A DNA stretch of 64,000 nt from the NCBI RefSeq assembly GCF_003352465.1, contig NZ_CP031153.1, positions 4,798,001-4,862,000 of the forward strand, read 5' to 3'. The DNA is from Kordia sp. SMS9. Lineage in GTDB: Bacteria; Bacteroidota; Bacteroidia; Flavobacteriales; Flavobacteriaceae. Every line of letters begins with the position of its first letter. Within the stretch, counting starts at the first letter, position 1. A program made the translations under genes and the position numbers. Under the pieces are notes generated by a model that was not told the DNA's origin, searched no databases, and saw only the letters and a program-made list of their open reading frames with translations. Of the stretch, positions 27,049-34,825 are shown piece by piece.

Positions 27049-28815
27049 ATGTCTTTCAAAACCAATTGTTTGCCTTATATCCAAATACTGATTTTTCCCG
27101 TTTTGTTATTTTCTCAAAACAATAGCAAGGCTCCTAATTTCAAGAAAGTTATAAGTGAACATATTTTACAATTGGAAAACCCCAAATACGTTTCAAAAAT
27201 AAGCGCCTTTTTCATCAATGAACAACCTGATTCTATTTTAGTGTATACAACCAAAGCATTTAATAATTCAACTTTAGACGCTCAAACTTCGGACTTTTAT
27301 AATTTTCTTCGTGGGTTTAGTTTCTACAAAAAAAGAATCTTACATAAAGCAGAGGAAGAGTTACTGAAAGTTTCTAAAGACTTTACATATTATCACACAG
27401 CTATTGCTTTTCTTGGAACTGTAACATTAGAATCTTCTCAATTCAAAAAAGCATTAAATTACTTTAAACAAATAGAAAATTTTTCTAAATCAGAATTGTT
27501 AACCATTGAGCCTGCTAAAGTCAAAGACAATATTGGCGTTTGTCATTTGCATCTTGAAAATTATGAAGAAGCAGAACGCTACTTAACAGAAAGTCTGAAA
27601 TATATTCGTAAACTGAATGACATTGTACGATTGGTAACCGCTTATGGCAATCTTGCTAACCTTAATTACGTTCAATACAAAGACGACAAAGCCATTCCGC
27701 TATTTCAAAAAGCGTATAAATTGGCAATAACTACTGACGATTTTATCTCAAAACAAAATACAGCTTTAAACATGGCGATTGTCGAAGAAAATCGAAAGGA
27801 TTTGGCAAAAGCTCTGGTATATCGAAAAGAATATGAAAAATGGAGAGATTCCATCAACAATCAAAACAAAATTTACGCGACAGTAGAAGCCGAAAAAAAG
27901 ATTGCTGTTGAAAAAGAACAAAAACAAGTCGCTATTTTTAAAGCGGATAATAAAGTGAAAACAGCACAACGCAATACCTATTTGTATTCTGCTATCATTC
28001 TATTATTAATGCTTGGTGTGAGTGCGTATTTGTATCGTGAAAAAGTAAAACGCAACAAAATTATCAATGCACAAAAGGAAGATTTAGACGAACTGAATGC
28101 CACAAAAGATAAATTATTCTCCATTGTAAGTCACGATTTGCGATCGTCCGTAAATGCAATTAAGACGAGTAATAAAAAACTCCTCAACAAACTAGAAACC
28201 AAAAAGTTGGATGAAGTAGACGGTTTACTACAAAACAACAGTGCTATTGTAAATGGCGCGTATAATTTATTGGATAATCTCCTAAACTGGGCTTTGCTTC
28301 AAACCAAACAAACACATTTTGAAATTACGAAACTTCGCTTGGCTTCTATTGTAGATCATGTTACGTATAATTACAAAGCGATGTTGGCAGATAAAGAACT
28401 TTCATTAGAAAATACCATTTCCAAAAAAGAGCTGGTATATGCGGATCAAGAATCACTGAAAATCATCTTGCGAAACTTGATAGACAATGCTATTAAGTTT
28501 ACCAATTCGGGAGGAAAAATTACAATATACACTGAAAGTGATGACGCTGAATTTTGTCATTTAATTGTGGAAGATACTGGAATCGGTATGAACGAAGCAA
28601 CACGTGTAGAAGTATTAAAAGACACCACATTGCTTGCCAAAAAGCAACATGAAAACATTATTGGCACAGGACTCGGCATGCAACTTTGCAAATCAATGAT
28701 CAAAAAAAATAACGGCTCTTTATCCATAGAAAGTGAACTCGGAAAAGGCACAAAAATGATAATCTCACTACCAAAAAACCTACCAAATGAACCAAATAAA
28801 CATCCTCATAGTTGA
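27049..28815 (+). CDS. TPR-containing membrane sensor histidine kinase
   Basis: A 588-residue sensor kinase. An N-terminal signal or anchor (YIQILIFPVLLFSQ) leads into a periplasmic TPR array (~85-270, NYEEAERYLTESLKYIRKLND, then KAIPLFQKAYKLA). One transmembrane helix (311-329), a coiled segment (KINAQKEDLDELNATKDKL), a HisKA dimerisation helix with the phospho-acceptor His362 (SIVSHDLRSS), and a HATPase domain (NLIDNAIKFTNSGG, VEDTGIGM, GTGLGMQLCKSM) follow. The stop overlaps the response regulator start by 29 nt, so they are a cognate pair. It lies between the tagged-protein cluster and the lectin gene. Confidence 0.93.
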   Translation: MSFKTNCLPYIQILIFPVLLFSQNNSKAPNFKKVISEHILQLENPKYVSKISAFFINEQPDSILVYTTKAFNNSTLDAQTSDFYNFLRGFSFYKKRILHKAEEELLKVSKDFTYYHTAIAFLGTVTLESSQFKKALNYFKQIENFSKSELLTIEPAKVKDNIGVCHLHLENYEEAERYLTESLKYIRKLNDIVRLVTAYGNLANLNYVQYKDDKAIPLFQKAYKLAITTDDFISKQNTALNMAIVEENRKDLAKALVYRKEYEKWRDSINNQNKIYATVEAEKKIAVEKEQKQVAIFKADNKVKTAQRNTYLYSAIILLLMLGVSAYLYREKVKRNKIINAQKEDLDELNATKDKLFSIVSHDLRSSVNAIKTSNKKLLNKLETKKLDEVDGLLQNNSAIVNGAYNLLDNLLNWALLQTKQTHFEITKLRLASIVDHVTYNYKAMLADKELSLENTISKKELVYADQESLKIILRNLIDNAIKFTNSGGKITIYTESDDAEFCHLIVEDTGIGMNEATRVEVLKDTTLLAKKQHENIIGTGLGMQLCKSMIKKNNGSLSIESELGKGTKMIISLPKNLPNEPNKHPHS

Positions 28816-29533
28816 AGACCACCAAGAACAAATTGAACTGTTAACCGACATCCTTGAAACGAATGGTTTTCACGTAGCTGGCGTTGCACGAAATTTTAAA
28901 GAAGCGATCCAATGCTTACACAATATACCAATCGATTTTCTAATTCTTGATATTTTTTTAGGTGGAAATCCTGAAGGACTCGCTATTGCGGAATTTATAG
29001 ATACGCAACCCGATAAATTAAAACCTTTTATCTTTCTCACGAGTTCCACAAGTCGCCAAATATTTGAACGTGCCAAACTCACGCATCCGTATAGCTACAT
29101 CGTAAAACCGTACAATCAATTAGAACTTTTATATGCGATTGAAACCGCGATTGAAAAATTTTACGGTCAAGAAGATTCCTTTTCTGCCGAAGATGAAAAC
29201 ACAGTAATCAGCAAAGAATACTTATTCATTAAAAAAGGAAAATCGCTCAAAAAAGTACGTACAGCTGCTATCATTCTGATTGAAGTAGAAGAAAAATACT
29301 GTAACATCATTACGGAAAAAGAAAAATTTGTCATTCTCATCTCGCTTGTCAAAATTTTGGAATTGTTAGATACTTCAAAATTCTACCGAACACATCGTAA
29401 TTTCATTGTCAATCTTCATAAAATAGAAGAAATTGTTCCTCAGGACAATCTAATTCTTCTGGAAGGAAATCATAAAGCCACCTTGAGTGGAAAATATAAA
29501 GACATCATTAATAAGTTTCAGACACTGAGATAG
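28787..29533 (+). CDS. LytTR-family response regulator
   Basis: A 248-residue response regulator: receiver domain 1-120 with phospho-acceptor Asp55 (FLILDIFLGG), acidic pair Glu10-Asp11, and Lys at VKPYNQ, followed by a LytTR DNA-binding domain (~145-245: FIKKGKSLKKVRTAAIILIEVEEKYCNI, then FYRTHRNFIVNLHKIEEI). LytTR proteins bind pairs of short direct repeats upstream of promoters. It is translationally coupled to the kinase. The flanking genes carrying the shared leader element are plausible targets, but no binding site is proven. Confidence 0.93.
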   Translation: MNQINILIVEDHQEQIELLTDILETNGFHVAGVARNFKEAIQCLHNIPIDFLILDIFLGGNPEGLAIAEFIDTQPDKLKPFIFLTSSTSRQIFERAKLTHPYSYIVKPYNQLELLYAIETAIEKFYGQEDSFSAEDENTVISKEYLFIKKGKSLKKVRTAAIILIEVEEKYCNIITEKEKFVILISLVKILELLDTSKFYRTHRNFIVNLHKIEEIVPQDNLILLEGNHKATLSGKYKDIINKFQTLR

Positions 29534-29554
29534 CTTTTAGCTTTTAGCTTTTAG
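29531..29554. repeat. TAGCTTT heptamer repeat at the response regulator stop
   Basis: Three perfect TAGCTTT units and a partial fourth, starting at the stop codon itself. The remaining part of 29555-29782 is AT-rich spacer in which no gene is seen. Confidence 0.75.
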
Positions 29555-29782
29555 CAAAAAAAAACCTAATTCTTTACTTCTTCAATTTTATGGATAAGAA
29601 CGTTCATCTTATTCCATTATTACAATCTTCACTTCTATTACTTCCTAATTTCACTCCAGAAATAAAACGCTAGCTAGTTGAATTCTACCATTTTTAGTCA
29701 TCATTTTCATTGTACACACACAACTGAGTTTTCAGTCAAATAAAAAATACACACGAAAATACAATCACTAAAAAATAAAAAT

Positions 29783-29845
29783 ATGGAAAAAAACCATTCA
29801 AATGGGCGGAATCTGAAAAGCCTTATGAGTAGGAACGACCAATAA
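29783..29845 (+). CDS. Possible 20-codon leader ORF inside the shared 5' element (copy C)
   Basis: ATG 29783 opens MEKNHSNGRNLKSLMSRNDQ and stops 13 nt before the lectin ATG. It runs through the element at 29805-29834. It shares only GR-LKSL with the corresponding frames at the other copies because of a 2-nt length difference, so a peptide role is doubtful. Confidence 0.2.
   Translation: MEKNHSNGRNLKSLMSRNDQ
29805..29834 (+). promoter_or_regulatory. Shared leader element, copy C
   Basis: GGCGGA-ATCTGAAAAGCCTTA-TGAGTAGGA, 24 nt before the ATG at 29859. It lacks two bases relative to copies A and B between CTTA and GAGTAGGA. Confidence 0.7.
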
Positions 29846-29858
29846 AATAGTATTAATT

Positions 29859-30434
29859 ATGGGAATTTTAGTAGAAGTAAAAGCAAACGAAAATAGTACA
29901 ACTGGCGGTGTTGGTGCAGAAGTAGGTGCCGTATCATTAAAAGCAGGAGATGTAATTTCTATTTTTTGTGAGTTTAACAACAGATGGAAATTGCTTGATC
30001 AACAAGAAGAGTTTATTACAAATGCCAATGGAATAGGTAGTCATCCAATTACATTACCGAACGGGCAAACATTTCCTGCAGGCAGTTTATTAGGAAGCTT
30101 TGATAATGGCACTACGTTTTTTGCTGTTGGGTTATTTACACAAATATCTGTTTTAGAAGGGATTCCAAATCCAATTCTAAAACTTTACTGTGCAGACATT
30201 GATAAGGACAACAACAGTGGTTCCATTTTTGCGCATATCAAAGTGCAAACAAATAGATTAGTTCCTAACGGAAGCTACTTAAGAACCGCAAGAAATGTCA
30301 AGATTACTGTAACAGCAGAATGTAGAAAACTAGATGGAACTTTTCAAGAAACGAGTGTAGAATATACACAAGTAGAAGCTCAAAACCTAAAAGACATCAT
30401 CAATATTGATGGCGTATTGACCAAAGGATTGTAG
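29859..30434 (+). CDS. LecA (PA-IL)-like lectin-domain protein
   Basis: A 191-residue protein whose first ~130 residues follow the pattern of the Pseudomonas galactophilic lectin LecA: VEVKANENS, LKAGDVISIFCEF, RWKL, then PAGSLLGSF, VGLFTQIS, and the calcium/sugar loop ADIDKDNNSGSIFAHI (residues 112-127). In LecA the corresponding Asp and Asn-Asn ligate calcium and galactose; here Asp113, Asn118 and Asn119 can take these places. About 60 extra C-terminal residues follow. There is no signal peptide, as in LecA. It shares the ~30-nt leader element with two tagged-protein genes 3 kb upstream, suggesting co-regulation. Sugar specificity is not readable from the sequence. Confidence 0.65.
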   Translation: MGILVEVKANENSTTGGVGAEVGAVSLKAGDVISIFCEFNNRWKLLDQQEEFITNANGIGSHPITLPNGQTFPAGSLLGSFDNGTTFFAVGLFTQISVLEGIPNPILKLYCADIDKDNNSGSIFAHIKVQTNRLVPNGSYLRTARNVKITVTAECRKLDGTFQETSVEYTQVEAQNLKDIINIDGVLTKGL

Positions 30435-30457
30435 TACATCTATTAAATTAGTTAAAC

Positions 30458-30503
30458 AAAATAACTGCTTTTACTTCATGTAGAAGCAGTTATTTCTTTT
30501 TTA
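30458..30503 (+). terminator. Terminator after the lectin gene
   Basis: Very long stem AAATAACTGCTT / AAGCAGTTATTT with an inner TAC/GTA and a T-rich tail. Confidence 0.92.
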
Positions 30504-30605
30504 AACAATTCGCAATAAAAACCTACTAAACTCATAGACTTTTAAAGTTTTATATAGTTTTTCAGTTAAACATTGAAGATTCAACAAAATATCGCTAGAA
30601 AATCA

Positions 30606-30613
30606 TATATTTG
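30606..30613 (+). promoter_or_regulatory. -7 element of the amino-acid racemase operon
   Basis: TATATTTG is an exact TAnnTTTG match, 45 nt before the ATG at 30658. No convincing -33 TTG at the expected distance. Confidence 0.4.
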
Positions 30614-30657
30614 CACTGCCTAAAGCAAAAGAAATCTACCCTAAGAGACGTTCCTGA

Positions 30658-31806
30658 ATGACTGTAAAAGAAGACATACACACACTACCCATATCTTTTA
30701 AAAACATTCGCCTTATTCGTCTAAATCTTCCCCAAAAAGAACAATTTGTATCCGGAATCGGCGTGCGAAATTCGCGCGAAGCGTTGATTATAGAATGGGA
30801 AGATGCTAATGGTATCAAAGGGTATGGAGAATGTTCATGCAGACCAGATCCATATTATTCGGATGAATTTATTGATGCTGCGATTGCGTTGGTAAATCAA
30901 TTTATTGTGCCTTTTTTAATGCCGCAACAAACCTTTGGCGATCTTTTGAAACGACTCGATAAAATTCGCGGTTGGAACTTTACCAAAGCCGCAGTTGAAA
31001 TGGCTGCTTTGCAAGTTATAGAACAAAATACTGGGAAATCACCTTTCCAATTATTACAAAATACACCTTTAACCGATGTTCCTGTGGGAATTTCACTCGG
31101 ACTCTACACAGACTTAGACCGAATGAAAAAAGTCGTAAAAAACGCTTTAGAAACAGGGTACAGACGCTTAAAGTTTAAAATATCGCCGAATGTGCGAACT
31201 GACTTCTTCGAAGAAATCAATCCGATGTTGTTTAAAGCAGATACATACGTAAGTTTTGATGCGAATGGCAGTTTTGGTGAAGATGATTTTGAAGTCTTCA
31301 ATTACTTTGCAAATACGTATCAAACGATGATAGAACAACCGTTTGCGCCTACGCGATTCGATTTGTTATTGAAAGCGAAACAAGAAAATCCATCGGTATT
31401 TATCTGTTATGATGAAGAAATAAAATCGCTCGGAGATGTCTTAAAGCTGCATCATTTAGGTGTCTTGGATGAAGTAAACCTGAAAGTTGGACGTGTTGGT
31501 GGCGTGATGAAAAGCATTGAAATCATTCAATATTGTGCCAAACACAGCATTCCATGTTGGATTGGCGGTATGTTTGAAACGGGCATTGGACGAACGCTCA
31601 ACTTACGCATGGCTTCATATTTACCTAACGCACGCGCACACGATTTAAGTCCGTCCGATCGTTATTTCTTGGAAGATATCGTTGCCCCAAATGTGGAAAT
31701 GAACAACGGACATGTTTCTATTGAAAGCTTACAACACTGTAAAATACAACCAAATTTACTCGATAAATACACAATTGATCAAAAAACCATAGAAGTTACA
31801 TGCTAG
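30658..31806 (+). CDS. Enolase-superfamily racemase, N-acylamino-acid racemase/OSBS type
   Basis: A 382-residue member of the muconate-lactonising subgroup of the enolase superfamily. Catalytic and metal residues are in place: Lys172 and Lys174 (LKFKIS, the KxK base), Asp201 (FDAN), Glu226 (IEQPF), Asp252 (YDEE) and Lys276 (NLKVGRVGG). This pattern fits N-succinyl/N-acylamino-acid racemase or o-succinylbenzoate synthase. No menaquinone genes are near, whereas an N-acyl-D-amino-acid deacylase and a GNAT acetyltransferase follow in the same operon, so racemisation of N-acylated amino acids is favoured. The stop overlaps the next start by 7 nt. Confidence 0.85.
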   Translation: MTVKEDIHTLPISFKNIRLIRLNLPQKEQFVSGIGVRNSREALIIEWEDANGIKGYGECSCRPDPYYSDEFIDAAIALVNQFIVPFLMPQQTFGDLLKRLDKIRGWNFTKAAVEMAALQVIEQNTGKSPFQLLQNTPLTDVPVGISLGLYTDLDRMKKVVKNALETGYRRLKFKISPNVRTDFFEEINPMLFKADTYVSFDANGSFGEDDFEVFNYFANTYQTMIEQPFAPTRFDLLLKAKQENPSVFICYDEEIKSLGDVLKLHHLGVLDEVNLKVGRVGGVMKSIEIIQYCAKHSIPCWIGGMFETGIGRTLNLRMASYLPNARAHDLSPSDRYFLEDIVAPNVEMNNGHVSIESLQHCKIQPNLLDKYTIDQKTIEVTC

Positions 31807-33371
31807 ATTTTTACATACAAAACGCAAAAATTTGTACAGGTCATAAAGAAACCGCCAAGATTGGAAATGTCGGTATATTGAATGATCGCATTGCATGTAT
31901 TCACTATCAAGGTGACGATTTTGAAACTCCTGCAGCAAAAAAAACCATTGATGCTACAGGACTCATTTTAACGCCAGGTTTTATAGATCCGCATGCGTCT
32001 ACAGGTTTTGGATACTTTTTTCCAAATGCTGCCGATCATAAATTATATCAAGGAATTACCACCGAAATATTTGGAAACTGTGGTACTTCTCCAGCACCGA
32101 TTGCATCACATTTAGACAATACCATGAATCGTTTGTCAGACGAAATTGGCTTTCCATTTGAATGGCGATCGCTACAAGAATATTTTGACCAAATACAAGA
32201 CAAATTACAATTCAATATTGCCACATTGGTCGGACATAGTACGCTTCGCGCAGGAAACATGGACGATTGGCACAACTTACAACCGCAACAACTAGCAGCC
32301 ATGGAAACCGCTTTGGCAGAAGCCATGGACGAAGGTGCGTTGGGAATTTCCACCGGATTAATTTACGCGCCAGGTTGTTTTGCCGAAATGGACGAAATTG
32401 TTTCCTTGGCAAAAGTAACTGCGGAAAAAGGTGGCGTATACGCTTCCCATGTGCGTAACGAACGTGACGGATTGGAAGAAGCGGTGGAAGAAGCCTTAAA
32501 CATTGGAAAACAAGCAGGAATTCGTGTCTTAATCAGTCACATCAAAGCCGCAGAAAAAGAAAACTGGGGAAAAATTCCGAAAGTTCTCAACATGTTGGAA
32601 AAATTTAATGAAACGAGCGAATTGCAAGCTGCCTGCGACGTGTATCCGTATACGGCCGTTTCGACTAAATTGCGCGCATTCATTCCTAAATATATGTTGC
32701 AAGATGGCATTTCCGCAGTGACGGAAAAAATGAAAGATGCCGAAAATGTTGCCGCTATTGCGGAATGGATCCAGAAGAAAGATTACGATTTATCGCGCAT
32801 GTTGATCATTTCGGACGACTTGAAAGATTATTACAATAAAAATATTTCTGAAATTGCTGCCGAACAAGAAATTTCGTTAGCACAAGCGATTGCAGATATT
32901 TTAGCGGCAAGCACAGAAACCTGGGTTGTATATCATTGTATTGATCAAAAAGATATTGATACGGCTGTACTTTGGGAACACAGTATGATTTGTACTGATT
33001 CGTGGAGTTATCCTATCAATGCGCCCAAAAGTATTGGACAACCGCATCCAAGATCATACGGAGCGTTTACCGAATATTTACAACGCTTTGTGATAGAAGA
33101 ACAACTATTAAGCTGGGAAGAAGCCATTCACAAAGTAACCTATTTGCCTGCGGAGTTTTTTCAGTTGAAACACAGAGGTTTGATTGCTAAAAATTATTAT
33201 GCAGATATTGTGTTGTTTGATCCGAACACCGTCAAAGCAAATGCCACATATTTGTCGCCTAGAGAATTATCGTCAGGAATTGAGCATTTATGGGTAAACG
33301 GTTCACATCTCATTCAACACAAAAAAATACAAAATACAACACCAGGAAAAGTATTGACATTGAAAGATTGA
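31800..33371 (+). CDS. N-acyl-D-amino-acid deacylase family amidohydrolase
   Basis: A 523-residue amidohydrolase of the D-aminoacylase family, hydrolysing N-acyl-D-amino acids. Metal and active-site landmarks of this family are seen: GFIDPHAS (61-67), the cysteine in FGNCGTSPAP, His in YASHVRNE, His in LISHIKAAEKENWG, and the Asp in CTDSWSYP, with HPRSYGAF after it. Unusually, the usual HxH of the N-terminal metal motif is HxS here (His65, Ser67), so the second metal site may be incomplete. The start overlaps the racemase stop (ATGCTAG), indicating translational coupling. Substrates are probably the acylated products of the neighbouring enzymes. Confidence 0.85.
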   Translation: MLDFYIQNAKICTGHKETAKIGNVGILNDRIACIHYQGDDFETPAAKKTIDATGLILTPGFIDPHASTGFGYFFPNAADHKLYQGITTEIFGNCGTSPAPIASHLDNTMNRLSDEIGFPFEWRSLQEYFDQIQDKLQFNIATLVGHSTLRAGNMDDWHNLQPQQLAAMETALAEAMDEGALGISTGLIYAPGCFAEMDEIVSLAKVTAEKGGVYASHVRNERDGLEEAVEEALNIGKQAGIRVLISHIKAAEKENWGKIPKVLNMLEKFNETSELQAACDVYPYTAVSTKLRAFIPKYMLQDGISAVTEKMKDAENVAAIAEWIQKKDYDLSRMLIISDDLKDYYNKNISEIAAEQEISLAQAIADILAASTETWVVYHCIDQKDIDTAVLWEHSMICTDSWSYPINAPKSIGQPHPRSYGAFTEYLQRFVIEEQLLSWEEAIHKVTYLPAEFFQLKHRGLIAKNYYADIVLFDPNTVKANATYLSPRELSSGIEHLWVNGSHLIQHKKIQNTTPGKVLTLKD

Positions 33372-33372
33372 T

Positions 33373-33873
33373 ATGCAACAGCGAACAGAAATAAGAGATG
33401 CTAACGAAACTGATTATCAGATCGTTGCTGACATATATAACGAATACATCACGTTGGGAACTTCCAATATGGAAGAAACCCATAAAACCGCAACAGACAT
33501 TGCGGGTTGGATAGCAAAATTCAACAATCGGGAGAAATTATACGTTTTTATACAAGACGAGATTGTGATTGGTTGGGGAATTATAAAACGTTACAGTGAT
33601 CGAGAAGGTTACCGATTTGCATGTGAAACTGCCGTATATTTCACGCAAACGGAATTAGGAAAAGGCTACGGAACACAAATGAAAAAGTTTGTCATAGCAC
33701 AATGCAAACAATTAGAATACAAACATTTGGTTGCCAAAGTTTTTGCCACAAATACGGCGAGTATTGCATATAATGAAAAATTAGGCTATACTATTGTCGG
33801 CCGTCAACACGAAATTGGTTTCCGAAATGGACACTGGGTTGATATGATTATCATGCAGTATATAATTGAATAA
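33373..33873 (+). CDS. GNAT-family N-acetyltransferase
   Basis: A 166-residue GNAT acyltransferase starting one base after the deacylase stop. Seen: N-terminal EIRDANETDYQIVADIYNEYI, the beta-4 strand CETAVYFTQTELGKGYGTQMKK with the acetyl-CoA pyrophosphate loop (LGKGYG), and the C-terminal TNTASIAYNEKLGYTIVGRQ motif. This sub-group resembles phosphinothricin- and methionine-sulfone-type acetyltransferases that act on amino-acid amino groups. In this operon it could N-acylate a D-amino acid before racemisation. Confidence 0.85.
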   Translation: MQQRTEIRDANETDYQIVADIYNEYITLGTSNMEETHKTATDIAGWIAKFNNREKLYVFIQDEIVIGWGIIKRYSDREGYRFACETAVYFTQTELGKGYGTQMKKFVIAQCKQLEYKHLVAKVFATNTASIAYNEKLGYTIVGRQHEIGFRNGHWVDMIIMQYIIE

Positions 33874-33909
33874 TTGAGAAAAAAATAAACTTAAAAAACC
33901 ACAAAGGAC

Positions 33910-34650
33910 ATGATGTTACAAGAAGAAGTTTTAGCTCCTGCATTGGAAAACTTAAAAACATGGATTCAAGATGCTATTGATAGTGGAGAAAAAGTCACGG
34001 CGGCGCACATTGAGAAATTTGTTCAGCGTGCACAAATCACACAAAAAGATTTGGAAGCCTATGCTGATTTTGATCATCCAATTGAAGATGGGTATGGACG
34101 CAAGATGATTTATGACGGTGGACAGTTTGAAATTATGGCAATGTCTTGGAATCCTGGCGACTACTCTTCTATTCACAATCATGGATATACACAATGGGGC
34201 GTGGTTCAAGTGTTTGGAAATACACATCATTTTATCTATCAAAATAGAAACAATCAGTTGCGATTTGCAAAGAAAGAAATCTTGACTTCTGGTTCCATTG
34301 TAAAGGTTGTCAACGCGATGATTCACCAAATGGGAAATCCTTCTACAGATTGTTATATGACCTTGCATGTGTACGGTTGTTGTGAGAAAGATGGCGATAT
34401 TACTGCGGACGCGAAGAATTATGAATTGGAGCACGATCGTGTAAATCATACGACTGGTGGTGCATTTTTTAACTTGCCTGAAGAGCAGATTTATGATTTT
34501 GAACCAGGTCCAATTCCAACAGATGATGTATTTATCAACTACGCAAAGTTGATGCTAGATTATTATCACCGTCAAGAACAAACACCTGAAATCATAGAAT
34601 TAAAGACACAGTTGATGCAAAAATTACAAGAGCGTATTTGCCTTTCGTAA
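33910..34650 (+). CDS. Cysteine-dioxygenase-like cupin protein
   Basis: A 246-residue cupin. The metal-binding motif HNHG (His89, His91) in SSIHNHGYTQWG and a distal His139 (MIHQMGN) match the three-His iron site of cysteine/thiol dioxygenases. An N-terminal helical extension of about 60 residues and a C-terminal tail of about 70 are present. It begins 37 nt after the GNAT stop and ends the operon before a terminator. A thiol-dioxygenase activity on an amino-acid thiol is plausible; the substrate is not determined. Met2 (33913) is an equally good start. Confidence 0.72.
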   Translation: MMLQEEVLAPALENLKTWIQDAIDSGEKVTAAHIEKFVQRAQITQKDLEAYADFDHPIEDGYGRKMIYDGGQFEIMAMSWNPGDYSSIHNHGYTQWGVVQVFGNTHHFIYQNRNNQLRFAKKEILTSGSIVKVVNAMIHQMGNPSTDCYMTLHVYGCCEKDGDITADAKNYELEHDRVNHTTGGAFFNLPEEQIYDFEPGPIPTDDVFINYAKLMLDYYHRQEQTPEIIELKTQLMQKLQERICLS

Positions 34651-34674
34651 TTGTAATCAAAAAATATACACAAC

Positions 34675-34707
34675 AAAGCCTTGCTAGCAATAGTGAGGCT
34701 TTTTCTT
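34675..34707 (+). terminator. Terminator of the racemase operon
   Basis: AAAGCCT / AGGCTTT stem with an inner TTGCTAGCAA and a T-rich tail. Confidence 0.8.
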
Positions 34708-34825
34708 TATAATCTCGCTTTCGCTGGAATTTACTTTTTGTTAGAGTATCATTATGATTTCAAAACGTATCCTATCAGATTTGTCCTTTAAACTTAGTAT
34801 CTTCATCACATAAATACTTACACAC

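Noticed and set aside
29859-30434. A fourth tagged protein
   Set aside because: The lectin-like protein lacks the SRGTVTTVTQPT end; only the leader element is shared.
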